From NCBI GenBank assembly GCA_946965045.2, contig OX337228.1:2108001-2172000 (forward strand): a stretch of 64,000 bases of DNA, in the 5' to 3' direction. The translations under genes and the position numbers were made by a program. The stretch comes from Epithemia pelagica (taxonomy: Eukaryota; Bacillariophyta; Bacillariophyceae; Surirellales; Surirellaceae). Shown here piece by piece: positions 34,789 to 45,900 of this stretch; position 1 is the first letter of the stretch; the number at the start of each line of letters is the position of its first letter. Under the pieces are notes generated by a model. The model saw only the letters and a program-made list of their open reading frames with translations, was not told where the DNA came from and made no database searches.

Positions 34789-36543
34789 ATGGTCGTTCGA
34801 TTCGTAGTTTCATCTGCCTTTTTAGGTGCCGCAGTCGCAAAGACGATGTATGCCAGCTATGAGCCGATCACCGTTGTTACTGATCACGTAAGTTTTGCTC
34901 ATTTCCCCTGTACCAGCGTTGTTCTCGGCCGTTCTGGGATTCAGTTTCCTCATGATGAATTTGTTTCACACAGGCTGGAATTGCGGGAGATGTCGCCATT
35001 ATCAAAAAGTACACGGAATACCTTGATGAGGAAATGTTTGCTAATGCAGAGAAAGTACATGAGATGGGTGGCAACTCAAAGAGCTACGCAGAGCTCGTTC
35101 TAACTACACCATTGGGGAGAGACCTGAAGATGGGTACGAACATCACAGGCATCAACAATAAAAATAAGAAAGTGGTTGGAAAGGCACTGCAAAACTACCC
35201 GGCAGGATCGCAGAAAATTGGCTTCCAATACCCTATTCAAAACCATCACGTACGCTACCTGATTTGTAAAGTCGGGGCCTTGCTCGCCGCGGATCAAACC
35301 ACCCGAGGATGTACGTACCACCTTGTGATTGTCCTTAGGAGTGATTCTCAGATCGCTCACATTTTGGGTTGTTCGTTGTATCAGGTCTTCAGGAAACAGG
35401 ATTCATTTCAATCGACGGATTCCCAGACGCATTCACTTACGTCTCGAGTGTCAACAAGAACTCCAGGACCATCGAGAACTTCAGCACTGGGGCTGATTCT
35501 GCTTTTCGACCAGGGAACGACTTAGAAGAAGATTTCTATCCATTCTTCAAGCCATACGTCGAGTATTATGGAACCTACGATTTTGCACACCAGGTGGCCA
35601 TGGCTGGTTTTAACGGAGGCAAAACTGCTTTCGACAATGGTGATATAGACCTCACAGGATATGGATTTGCTGCACGAGCACGTAAGTTGAACATCGTCGA
35701 CCCATCCTTAACCACGCTACTGTTTAGCGACTCACATCTGCTCGTGGAACCCCAGAGATCGCTCGAAAAGCCATCATTCACCTGAATCTTGCCTTGTTCG
35801 CGCAGCGTGAGATGTATATAGCAATTGATCACTGTAATCCCAAATGTACGAAACCCTTGTGCAACAGCTACTCCGAACATAAATTGGATGAAGCTGTGGC
35901 ATTCTACGTGGGAAACCAGCTTGCTATTATTGATGACGGTCTAGGTAACCTTGCGTATGCACTTGCGGAAATACGATGCCCAAACACGGCCACGTGTGAA
36001 AATGTTCTTGAAGGTCAGTCCATGGTAAACAAGAACATTATGATGCAGTTTGATGAGTTCAAATCCAAGCTTTCAAAAGCGCAATGTTCGGAATTAAAGG
36101 AGAATGCAAACGAAATCGTTCGTTTGATGATGATTCCCCATATCCAAGGGACCCTTCGATACGCATCACGCACAGAGGCGTTTGCTTTCCCCTCGGAGTC
36201 CATGCAGGCTGAAGGAGCCCTCTTTGCTGCTGTCATCCTTCCAAAGGTGAATGACTGCAACAGTGATGCTGCTGAAGTAATTTACAACAACATGAAGTTG
36301 TTGCCAACGAAGAATACCAAAGCCGTTTTCAGAGAAGTAAAGAAAGCTCTCGAAGAAGTTTACTCGTGCCTGGGTATTACTTGCGAGGAAATCGGTGGAG
36401 TTGTGGATGAACGTGCCAAGGATAGGTACATTGAGGGAGCGGAACCATGCGGCAAGGTAAACGCGCTGACTTCCGATGGCTTAACGGTGGGTTTGGGCAT
36501 GTCGGTTGTTGGACTCTGTGCCGTCATAACCTTTTTGATGTGA
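34789..36543 (+). CDS. FEA1/ISIP2A-like secreted protein, paralogue 2
   Basis: Four exons (34789-34887, 34974-35310, 35385-35681, 35756-36543) encode 506 aa. Intron positions and phases (0,1,1) match paralogue 1. A signal peptide is followed by YEPITVVTDH then AGIAGD across intron 1. HKLDEAVAFYVGN, LAYALAEIRCPN and IPHIQGTLRYASR mark the FEA1-like half. Near the end come CLGITCEEIGG and GAEPCG, then a hydrophobic tail without basic residues, as expected for a GPI signal. Function is inferred as for paralogue 1: cell-surface iron acquisition. Identity to paralogue 1 is moderate, so the duplication is not recent. Confidence 0.75.
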
Positions 36544-36910
36544 GAAAAATGGAATCCATGTCTTCATTCATTCTTGATGTCACTTAATTGTTGAAATCAG
36601 TGTTGAGTTGCGGGTTTTGTAATTCGGTTGTACATACCCTCTTTCACTTCCTTGCAATCCATGCCCGTTATCATATCTTATTCTCTTTGCTAACTGTCTT
36701 GTAACGAGTTGATCGTGCAAGAAACGGAGTCGCCACGGCAAATTTTTTTCTCCGATGTGTTCAATGATGTCAGAGCTGCACGTAAATTAGAAGATTAAAA
36801 ATTAGAACTTGTCGTTGCCAGTATCGGCTAAATCAACAAAACCACAACTGCTAAAGGAAGATGCGTTAATGAACGACGAGCAACAATTTCAGTTGGCAAC
36901 TTGTATCAAA
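36544..36910. other. Intergenic between FEA1-like paralogues 2 and 3
   Basis: This 367-nt stretch holds the 3' UTR of paralogue 2 and the promoter of paralogue 3. No other feature is seen. Confidence 0.5.
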
Positions 36911-38774
36911 ATGCAGTACGTCCTATGCGCAACCTTGTTTCTGGCTGTGGGTGCTGATTCAAGGTTGTTTCCATCAATATGTGGCTACGCTCCAAGAACA
37001 TCGGTCGTCGACGAATCACTACTTGACATGGTAAGCATCCTTATCGCACAAAGTGCTACAAACGAAGAATCTTACCCTTGTGGACTGGAAGGACTTGATG
37101 TCCATCAGGGAGCGGCTTTCGAAGGGACAAATGATGAATGCTCGAAATATATATGAGAGAGGGGGGCATTCATCTGCGGCAGCGGTGCTGACTCTTATAG
37201 ATCTCCCAGCACCACGCAGTTATCCCAGAGGGACACAAGTATTTGGTCTGACCAAGGCTCATCGTCGACCTGTGAGGGGCACATTGATGAACCAAATTCA
37301 GTGGAAGAATCAGGCTTCTAACGAAACAGTCATGGTGAAGTATGATCACTTTAATGGTTCTGATTCTCAACTCGTTTGTCACGTGGGTGGACTATACACT
37401 TTCGAATCGGCAAACCTCGATGGATGTAAGGATTCCAATCAAGACCATGTGATGTATTTGTCTTTCGTCGGCCTCACACAGCTTTCTATTCCCAGGTTTC
37501 CACGACGGAATTGGAGAAGTGGAGTTCGTGCTCCCTGGTAATGACAAAGGCACCGGCGAGATGTTCCCGTATACATACGACATTCGTGCTGGGAACATCA
37601 ACCTCAGAACATTTCAACGGTTCAGCGTAGCTGCAGATTCGACCATGAAACCATGCGAAAACTGTCCTTATATCGAATCCTTCCAGGCGTTCATGGCGTA
37701 CTATGGCGACTCAGACTATGGGGATAAATGGATCTTGGCAGCGTCTTTCGGAAATGGCACGTCGTATTCTAACACGAGGCGGGAGACGAACTTTGGTACA
37801 TTCTCGAAACTTGGAAGGTAAGCTGCTTGTGAGCAGTATCAAATCTGAGAAGTGGAAAAGTTCGGCTAAAACGTGTCCTGAATCACCTTTATCATCGCAG
37901 AGCTGAGGGATTTCTTCACGGCATCATTGCCTTGAATTTGCTGATGCAGGTTGTTAAGGAACTGGAACAGTCCGTCGAGCTTTGCAGTCAATGTGCCCAA
38001 GGACACTGTCAGAACAACGCTCACATTAACGCCATTGACAGATCGGTGGCCTTCTTTTGTGGATCGCTTGCTGGAGAAAACGGAGAAAAGAGCGGGTTTC
38101 TTCTCTATGACTTGGCCAGAAAAAGGCACAACCAGTTCCACCAGGAACCCCACCACATGGGTGACAAGATTGCTGACAACTACCGGCTGGGCCAGTCGAA
38201 CTTACTTGAGAAAAACTGCAACGGTGCTAGAAAGCAAAAAGATGTCATCATTGGTCTGCTGAAGGTGACTCTTATCCAAAGCGTACTGCGATATGCGTTT
38301 GTCAGAGAACAAGATAATTTTGAGGACGACCTGGAACGTGAGAAAGCAGTGTCACTCGGAGTAACGTACGCTGCAGCTCTACTGCCATTTGTTCATGTAT
38401 GCAGCGAGAATGATGCACAAATCGTCCATGAAAACATGCGTGTGGACGCGCAAGATCCTTCTTTTGTGGCTGTGAAATCTGCTCTGGAACGCCAGTATAA
38501 ATGTATGGGCATTACTTGTGCGGAAGTCGGCGGTGTGCTGATAGACGGTGGCTTTGTACAGATGGCTTCGCCTTGCATAGATGAGTATTCCCTTGTCCCA
38601 AGCGAGAAAGAACATGACGTCAAGAAAAGAGGACCAATCATTGGTTGCACTGCCACCATTGTTACGTTGCTTTCTGCCTGGTTCATCTACAAAACGCGAC
38701 GAATTCGGCGGCGTCATCACTATACTCCAAATTCCGCGGGAGTAAATATTGCAGCTGTTTCCGATCTTGCATGA
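36911..38774 (+). CDS. FEA1/ISIP2A-like protein, paralogue 3 (divergent, TM-anchored)
   Basis: The best model has exons 36911-37030, 37092-37425, 37496-37817 and 37901-38774, giving 549 aa. A signal peptide starts MQYVLCATLFLAVGADS. Shared marks are NIYERGGHS (as VHEMGGNS in paralogue 2), DRSVAFFCGSL, VTLIQSVLRYAF and CMGITCAEVGG. Differences from the other copies: the first intron is only 61 nt and its acceptor is uncertain, and intron 3 is in phase 2 rather than 1. The C-terminus is a true transmembrane helix followed by KTRRIRRRHH and a cytoplasmic tail rather than a GPI-type end. Iron binding is unproven for this copy. Its stop lies 14 bp from that of the convergent methyltransferase gene. 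Confidence 0.65.
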
Positions 38775-38788
38775 ACGTGGGTATAAAA

Positions 38789-39801
38789 TCATTCTCGGAC
38801 TTTCCAACAATCGGGAGTCTTGTAGATGTATATCCCTTTATCAGAAATGGTGTGTTTCCACCCTGGAATAGTGAATACGTTTGAAAGCACAAAAGATCCC
38901 TCTGGAAGCTCGGTCTGCAGCTTCTTCCCCAGTTTCCCCATTATTGGAGCCAAACCATACTATCGCATGTCGCATCGAGGATTAGCCTTTAAACAAAATC
39001 TCAACAACAGTTTTCTCACTGGAATCTATACTCACCACGGCAACAACATGACTAGATCGCAAGTCTGTTTTCCAAATGTCTTTCAAGAAGAACGAGGTCG
39101 ATGACCAATACCTTGGTCCGTAGAGTAGTTTCTGTACAAGTGCCATGGAATGCAAGAGAGGCTACAATAGAAGCATACAGGGTGAGCGGAAAATGCTGAG
39201 TGAATTCAACGACTGCCAACACCACATCTTACGTTGATTTCGTAGCCCGAAGACGAATCAAATATACCCTCTCGCGCTGCTCGAAAGACCAAACGCCCGT
39301 CACCACTCCCCAGGTCAACGAAACGCAATCGCTCTTTCGATGTAACTCGTCGTTGGAGACATTTCTGTAAGCGGGACACCATGAGTTAACACTCATGAAT
39401 ATTGCATTCGAAGCAGCTCCAAGCATTCACACGAACCTCTTGTCGGAGTAGACGAAACATGGTTTCCATTTGACTTTGAAAGGTTGGTACGTAGGGTGCA
39501 CCTCGTCGCCAGAGAACGGGAGGGAGACTCAACAAGGGGACAAGTTGCACCAGAATCAAAGCTCCCAAGCTAAACGAAGCCACCACAAGGTGAGAATATC
39601 CTCAATAGATCCGTGAACAGTCAAGTATGGCCTTTTTTGGACTCACCCGACGGCAACTGCTGGATGCAACTTCGGCGAAGGCAACCTTTTGCCATCATCG
39701 ATCTTCTCCATTTCCTTCCTTGAAATTCCAAGCTCGCTCCATAGATCCTTCTCGCTCTCGACCCTTGAATCCGTAACGACGATATCTTTCCTTGACGACA
39801 T
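38789..39801 (-). CDS. FAM173/ATPSCKMT-type lysine methyltransferase
   Basis: Five short exons (39647-39801, 39437-39569, 39233-39364, 39036-39161, 38789-38959) with introns of 71-77 nt encode 238 aa; no long open frame betrays the gene. A hydrophobic helix (GALILVQLVPLLSLPPVLW) precedes APYVPTFQSQMETMFRLL, then the SAM-binding motif FVDLGSGDGRLVFRAAREG, GYEINPLLHSMA, FLKDIWKTDL, and a C-terminal LPEGSFVLSNVFTIPGW. This order matches FAM173 proteins, which trimethylate a lysine of the mitochondrial ATP synthase c-subunit or of the adenine nucleotide translocase. A mitochondrial inner-membrane location is inferred. A large retroelement begins 122 bp upstream of the start codon. Confidence 0.85.
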
Positions 39802-39923
39802 TGTTTTTTGTTTGTTGTGTCGAGGTTCCTAGATTGAGATGGGGGGTGTCAAAGAAATCTTTTTGGGGTACATCCTTGTTCACGCGACTCCGACTCCCCC
39901 TTAAATCCGATCGACGGAACATA

Positions 39924-40406
39924 CTCAATGTACACCCAAGTTAAGATGGGACCAAGGAACACGGTCAGGCCACGTCATGAAGTCTGAGCATTGGCGTTGG
40001 AGTGCAAGTCGGGCGGTCCACCCAAAAGAAGAGCCGGCCTCGCTGTCACACAAAGAATGAGGCAGAACGGGCGCGCAACTCGGAAGAGGAAATTCCAAAA
40101 AGAACATGTGCATCCCATCTACTGCGACAAAGCCTCTTCCATTCCATATCTCAAAGTGGACTGCCTCCAAATAGAGGATCGTCCGATTCAAGAGGCATGG
40201 GCACTCTTGAATCAAACAACAATGCGCCAACAATGGATCCCTAATGGAGCGCGACATGCGATCCATGACAGACAAGCAAAGACGCAGCAAACAAAACAAG
40301 AGGGACACGGAGAGCTCACTCTTTGGGTTTTCTACGGTTCGTCGGCGAAGGTCTGATCCCCTTTGGCGCCGTTCTTGATTTCTAAAGAGTTGAAACTCCA
40401 ACTTTC
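39924..40406 (+). repeat. Split direct repeat A1
   Basis: This is the 5' terminal repeat, 483 bp from CTCAATGTACACCC to CTCCAACTTTC. It matches A2 (48666-49148) except for two substitutions. It probably carries the promoter and leader, since ORF1 starts 37 bp after it. Antisense open frames inside it recur in A2 only because the DNA is repeated. Confidence 0.92.
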
Positions 40407-40442
40407 TCTGCTCACTTCGCTCTCTTACTTACTCCTTCTACC

Positions 40443-42899
40443 ATGTCGGTTCCTCCTCCTCCTCCTCCTGCACAGGATGCTGATACGCTCCTCTCTGCGC
40501 TCGTCGCTTCGGCCTCCGTGGCTAACACCCCTGCGGCTGGGGCCGCCCGTCCTTCTACGGCGGCTCTGGGGGGGGATCGCGGTCAAATCTCCTTTGCTGC
40601 TGACCCTCCCACGGATGAGATGATGGTTCAAGGCACGGAAACCGCATTGTTTCCTGAGAGCACCATGGACCCTACTGTCCTTGGACGCTCTACTGGTGGT
40701 AGTAAGTTTGGTGTCGTGGCACTTCGCGCAAGCGAATGTGCAGACAAGTTGTTGTGTTTGGGTCTCAAGCGCGGCGGGGCAACCTTTTGCATCGACCCCA
40801 AGTGCGCTAAAGCCGGGGACCATGGAACTGGTCTAGCTCCCGTCGACTTGGGACCCTCAGGAGGATTGTTCATTACCAAGAACCCTGCCTCTGCCTTTTG
40901 CACTCCGGTTATCTCGTTGAGTGAGATCTCTCAGGAGACACTGGACCAAGTCCAGCATGAAAAACACACTATGGAAGAATGGACGAAGAAATTCGTTGCT
41001 ATGAAACGTCTTAATCAAGTTAAGAAAGAAGGTCACCTGGATGCCAGTCTGAAGGAAACGGAGCATAAAATCTCCAAGGCTGACTCCCTCCGTACCCCGT
41101 TTACACTCAAGAAAGCTACCTCTACCTCCACCTCCTTCGTCGTTGAAAATTTCTCTCCTCACCACAAGATTTTGGACGGGGATCTGCAGGATGTGATTCG
41201 GAAGATTACGGTTGACTCCTCCTTGGTTCCGATAACTCTTCGCGAAATCGAAGACTCGGTGATGGAAGCAGGAGAAGTGATCCAGACTTTGTCCTTGGAA
41301 CAACAAGCCATTTCGCGTCAAAACAGCACAGCCGTTGAAGCTCTAGGAATCAAATTTGATAAACTGTCCATGGAAATTGGACCTCGAGAGGACTTGCCAG
41401 ACGAGTACCAAGCCCCGACCCTCTGGGGAATCATCTCTTCGATGATTCGTTCCATTCAAGAATCCTCTCCCTTGACGACTGAATCTCACCAACGTGCTGT
41501 GGATAGTCGCCTTGCCGCGGTTGAGTCCTCTGTCGCTACTTTCTTCTCAACCATCCAAGGCCAAGTCTCTTCGAAGTTGTCCTCGACCCAAGTTGAGACT
41601 CGTAACTCGGTAGACAAGCTTCGAAACCAATTCGTTCAAGGCTTCAAAGGAATCCTCGATCGCTTGTCGGCCCTTGAATCCAACACGACGCTCACCAACC
41701 GTATCTTGACCATTGAAAACAAGATGTCGTCCCATGAAATTTTGCTTAGCCAACTGGGAACCTCCCCGCAGATGTTTGGTGCAACACAGACGACATCCAA
41801 CACAGGATCACCAGCCCTTCAAAACAAAGTCACTGCTCTTGAAGGGGAAATCGCGAATTTGAGGACCCTCTTGGGAGATGCCAATTTGGAAATGCAACGT
41901 CTCAAGGGCAAGGTCGACACTTCCACCATCAAGTTCGGAAATCTCGGCGTAGCAACGGTTGATGACTGCAAAGCCTGGGTGGCCCTCAAGTTCGGGTCAA
42001 GAGCGTACGGTCTTTTGTTTGATCTCAACTTGGTGCTTGAATGGTGTGCCCCGCAGGAGAATGGGGATGTTTTATCCATGCTGACTACCATGGAAAAACG
42101 ACACAAGATGCAGATCGCGACAACAAATGAAGCTCGAGCGATTTATGCGATGAAGAATGAATTTCCCCAGCTCTTGTACAAAGATTTCCCTGGCACCGGG
42201 CGGGACCCTTCGTTTCTCACTGCGATGAAAGAGTACTCGGATTGGGAGTCGCCCGAGACGGGAGTTCGTGACCGAATCCTGAACCGTCTAGGCAATATGA
42301 ATTCTATGTTCGGAGAACAAATTGCCACAACGATGGCCAATGAACCTGAAGCCCGTTCCTTAGCTTTATCTATGCTATCTGTTTCGGTGGGTTGTTGCCG
42401 TGAATTGGTAACCTATTTTGATGAAACCATGAATGAACTCACTATCAAGTCGAAGTTCACTACCCGCAAGGCCTTCAGTTTGGTTACCCAAGTGGTCAGG
42501 CGCTTCTTCATGGACTTATACAAGGTTAGGGCTCAAGTCTACTCGTCCCTTTCGACCACTGATAGTGCTGGCCAGTGCGCATGGATACTCTACGGCGTTC
42601 TTCGTACCCACGATGTTATGAGCGATTACGTCAAAGCTCGTTTCAAGAACCATCCGTCCGTTTCAAGCGAATACATTCGCTTCCTTTCCACCAACTCGGG
42701 CTTCGAGTCCCTCAAGACGCTAGAAGATCAAGTGGAATCCTTGAAGCGTACCTCTGCTCAGTTGGTCAAAGATGTTACCTCGGCCAAGAAAGCTTCCGAC
42801 ACGGCCAGCAGCACTGTGGACAGTGTAAAAAAGGATGTGAACGAATTGAAGAAACAAGCCCAGCGTCGTGGTGGATCTACCAACGGTGACAAGAAGTGA
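40443..42899 (+). CDS. YR element ORF1, Gag-like protein
   Basis: 818 aa, starting with a Pro/Ala-rich stretch. A Cys/His patch (CADKLLCLG, ATFCIDPKCAKAGDHG, near residues 97-130) could bind metal or nucleic acid. Residues about 270-500 and the last 80 residues contain coiled-coil-like helices (VDSRLAAVESSVATFF, LEDQVESLKRTSAQLVKDV), which fits a self-assembling structural protein. I do not recognise a named domain. The position before RT and the coiled coils support a Gag role. It ends at TGA 42897-42899 with the next ORF open in the same frame. Confidence 0.75.
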   Translation: MSVPPPPPPAQDADTLLSALVASASVANTPAAGAARPSTAALGGDRGQISFAADPPTDEMMVQGTETALFPESTMDPTVLGRSTGGSKFGVVALRASECADKLLCLGLKRGGATFCIDPKCAKAGDHGTGLAPVDLGPSGGLFITKNPASAFCTPVISLSEISQETLDQVQHEKHTMEEWTKKFVAMKRLNQVKKEGHLDASLKETEHKISKADSLRTPFTLKKATSTSTSFVVENFSPHHKILDGDLQDVIRKITVDSSLVPITLREIEDSVMEAGEVIQTLSLEQQAISRQNSTAVEALGIKFDKLSMEIGPREDLPDEYQAPTLWGIISSMIRSIQESSPLTTESHQRAVDSRLAAVESSVATFFSTIQGQVSSKLSSTQVETRNSVDKLRNQFVQGFKGILDRLSALESNTTLTNRILTIENKMSSHEILLSQLGTSPQMFGATQTTSNTGSPALQNKVTALEGEIANLRTLLGDANLEMQRLKGKVDTSTIKFGNLGVATVDDCKAWVALKFGSRAYGLLFDLNLVLEWCAPQENGDVLSMLTTMEKRHKMQIATTNEARAIYAMKNEFPQLLYKDFPGTGRDPSFLTAMKEYSDWESPETGVRDRILNRLGNMNSMFGEQIATTMANEPEARSLALSMLSVSVGCCRELVTYFDETMNELTIKSKFTTRKAFSLVTQVVRRFFMDLYKVRAQVYSSLSTTDSAGQCAWILYGVLRTHDVMSDYVKARFKNHPSVSSEYIRFLSTNSGFESLKTLEDQVESLKRTSAQLVKDVTSAKKASDTASSTVDSVKKDVNELKKQAQRRGGSTNGDKK

Positions 42900-42958
42900 C
42901 GGTGTGCCGCGCCTAAACTAGATGAAAACGTTTCGTATGTTGACTCTGGTTTAGACGC
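42897..42958 (+). promoter_or_regulatory. Predicted stop-codon readthrough signal
   Basis: The ORF1 stop is TGA followed directly by CGG. After a further six bases (TGTGCC) an inverted pair follows: 42909-42921 (GCGCCTAAACTAG) and 42946-42958 (CTGGTTTAGACGC). These pair as 12 base pairs with one C-A mismatch and one G-U, around a 24-nt loop. Known: UGA-CGG plus a 3' stem-loop is a described class of leaky stop in plant RNA viruses. The ORF2 frame is the direct continuation of ORF1. Confidence 0.65.
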
Positions 42959-45900
42959 TGGTAGTATTGCATCATCTTTAAGCAGTCTGGGACCTGGCTC
43001 TCCTGGTGGTGTTGGTGCCAAACGTCCAGCCTCACCACCCCCTAGCATTGTCGTTTCGGTCAAACGCTCCAGGCATCGTCCTACTGATCGCGGATCACGG
43101 ATCTTCCGAAGTGATTTGTCGTGTCTTATCCTTGGTCAAACATCCCTTTCGTGGGGACTTGGTCTCAGTCTCGGGGACTGGCACGGCATTTACATGTTGG
43201 CTGCTGAGTATGAAGCACGACGAGAGAACCCCTTTTGGCGTGCCGTTTTGCTTCATTTTGGGGATAAGCTCCACTTAGTCCCCAGCATCGATGTTGTTCT
43301 GGGACGAGGGATCATTTCGGTTGTACTGTTGGAAGGCGATCCTGATTACCTCGCGTCTTCCTTGCTTTTCGTCCCTCCGAGTTGGCCTGTTTTATTGTTG
43401 CTTCCTTCGGGATGGAGTCGCCCCACCCTTCCTCAAGTCCAATGGTTGTCGGTCACCCATCGTCAATGTGGTGGTGTCACGACCGCTCGTGTCCACGTTG
43501 GGCGTCGTGGTATACCTCCGTTGTTTTTCCATGTCACCACGCGGCGCACGCTGGGTTCGATCATCTCGCATTCAATCCGTCCTTCCCCGTGTGGGGCGCC
43601 CACTATCCCTGATCCTTATTACTCCTGTGACGATCAGTTGCACACCCGTGCTCTTTTCAAGTCTATTCGGTTGTCCACACACTTTTCAAAGACGGGTTGG
43701 GGTTGTCGTCCGCTTACTGAAGAAGAAATTGGAACGGCGTTCGATTTGCCGCTTTGGGTCATCAATGATTCGATTGCTTTTCGTTGGTGGTCCTCCCACA
43801 TGATTCATCCGCGAGTTACTCCCATCAAGATCCCAGCTTTAGTGTTGAATTCCGCTTTACCACACTTGGACCCTGTTCTGATTCACCACACTAGTACCGC
43901 CGGCAACAAACATGGTGGACCCTCATCCCCGTTTCGTCCCTGCAAACGCGGCCGTTGGTTGACCCCTCTTTCGGAAACTGTCCAAGATGGCGTCCTGGGT
44001 ACCACCTTTTCCTTCTTGCCCGCTTTTCTCCCTCATGACGCGTGGCTCGACGATTCCAAGATTGCGGATATTGCGGTTAAGGCAGACGACGCCCTGGCCC
44101 CTTTTTGGATTTGGGATGGGCGGATTCGGGGCATCTACCCTTGGATCACAGATTCGGCGCTTTCAGGCTTCCGCTTGTTGGCTTTGCTTTGGTGGCGTCG
44201 CTCCTTGGTGCGGAGTTTCTTGGCTTATTTACGCTTGCGGTTTGGTGCGAATTGGCCAGCCTTAGTGGCCTCTTCACCACTCCAGGGGGGGGGAGGAGTC
44301 TTTCAATTTCGATTCGTTTCCCGTCCTGCTAGCCGCTGGCCGCTGTGTCTTGTCCCAACTTCTTCGTTCCACCTGGTGGGACTGGGATGCGGGTTCTTCG
44401 TTGATTTTTTGGCGCTGGAACGGCCTCTCCCAACAAGCAGATGCCTGGTTTGGCACTCCCATCCATGTCACCGATGCTCTTCCTTCTTATCATCGGCGTC
44501 AGCGTGCCCCTCCTGCGGACATGCTCCCTCAAGTTTCCAAGAAATTATCAACCGTGCTCGAGCGTGGTTATTTGGACGGTGTCTCTCCTCCCTCCAGCAT
44601 GACCGACTATTTCGCTGTTCCAAAAGGCGACAATGACATTCGGATGGTCTATAATGGCACAAGCTGCGGGTTGAATAAGTCTCTGTGGGCACCGAATTTT
44701 TGGTTACCAACGTCTGAGTCGGCTCTACGACTATTGACCACCGATTCCTACTGTGGGGACATGGATTTGGGGGAAATGTTTTTGAATTTCCCCATGGACG
44801 TACACCTTCGACCCTATGCTGGTGTAGACATGAATCCTGTCCAGTCACACCTCACCCCAGAAGCTACAGCCCTCTCTCCTGAATCTGGTAGGGTGCGGTG
44901 GAATCGTTTATTTATGGGTATGCTTCCGAGTCCGTTCCACGCCGCCCGCCAATACTACCTGGCTGAGGAAATAGCAAAAGGAGCACCACAGGATCCAACC
45001 AATCCGTGTGGTTTTGATTCAATTCGCTTCAACATCCCTGGCTCCGCCGATTATACCCCAACTTTGCCTTGGGTCATGAAGTGGAGCTCTAGACTCGACA
45101 ACATTACGGGAGATGTAGTTACCTACATGGACGACTTGCGAACGGTCGGTTCCTCAGCCGAACATGCATGGCAGGTGGCACGCCAACTGGGGGCTAGATT
45201 GCAATATCTAGGAATTCAAGACGCACCTCGAAAGCGGAGACCACCTTCCAAAACTCCCGGCGCATGGGCTGGCAGTGTACACCATATCTCAGCCACGACC
45301 ATATCAAAAACCCTCACCCAAAAGAAATGGGACAAGGGCAAGAAACTCCTGGAAAAATACGTGGATGCATATACCAAGAGTGACTCTCCCACGTTCGATC
45401 ACAAGCAAATGCAACGAGACGTGGGCTTCTTCGTTCATCAAGCGCTGACCTACAATTCGCTAATGCCCTTCTTAAAGGGATTCTATTTGACTATGAATGT
45501 TTGGAGACCCGGGCGCAATGGCGAGGGATGGAAGCTGTCAACAAGGGAGTGGCTTTCCCAGTTACAAGAAAAGTTTGGGGACGAAGAAATCAACACCATT
45601 TGTGGTTTCTTAGACACAGATGAAGATGAAGACTCGCATGCAGAATCAACCAACAAAGAAAAGGACATTCCACCAGCACGGGTCAAGGCAGTTCCGAGGC
45701 TGCGAACCGATGTACGAGCCATTGCGGTCATGCTAGGTTCAGAGGATCCTCCCAAGGTCCAAGTCAGGTCGGACACTATCTTTGTTGCATTATTCGGATG
45801 TGGCGATGCTTCGGGATGTGGATTCGGGGCAGCCTTCCAACTCCCTCAAAAGAAACTGTCGTATAGAGTGGGAGCATGGGGAAAGGACATCGTGGTAGGT

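Noticed and set aside
37031-37067. Alternative 37-nt first intron in FEA1-like paralogue 3
   Set aside because: Residue alignment is good, but 37 nt is well below every other intron here; the 61-nt model was kept with low certainty.
39925-40401. Antisense open frame of 158 codons in repeat A1, repeated in A2
   Set aside because: It is preserved only because the DNA is duplicated; it has no coding-like features and the sense strand carries the element leader.
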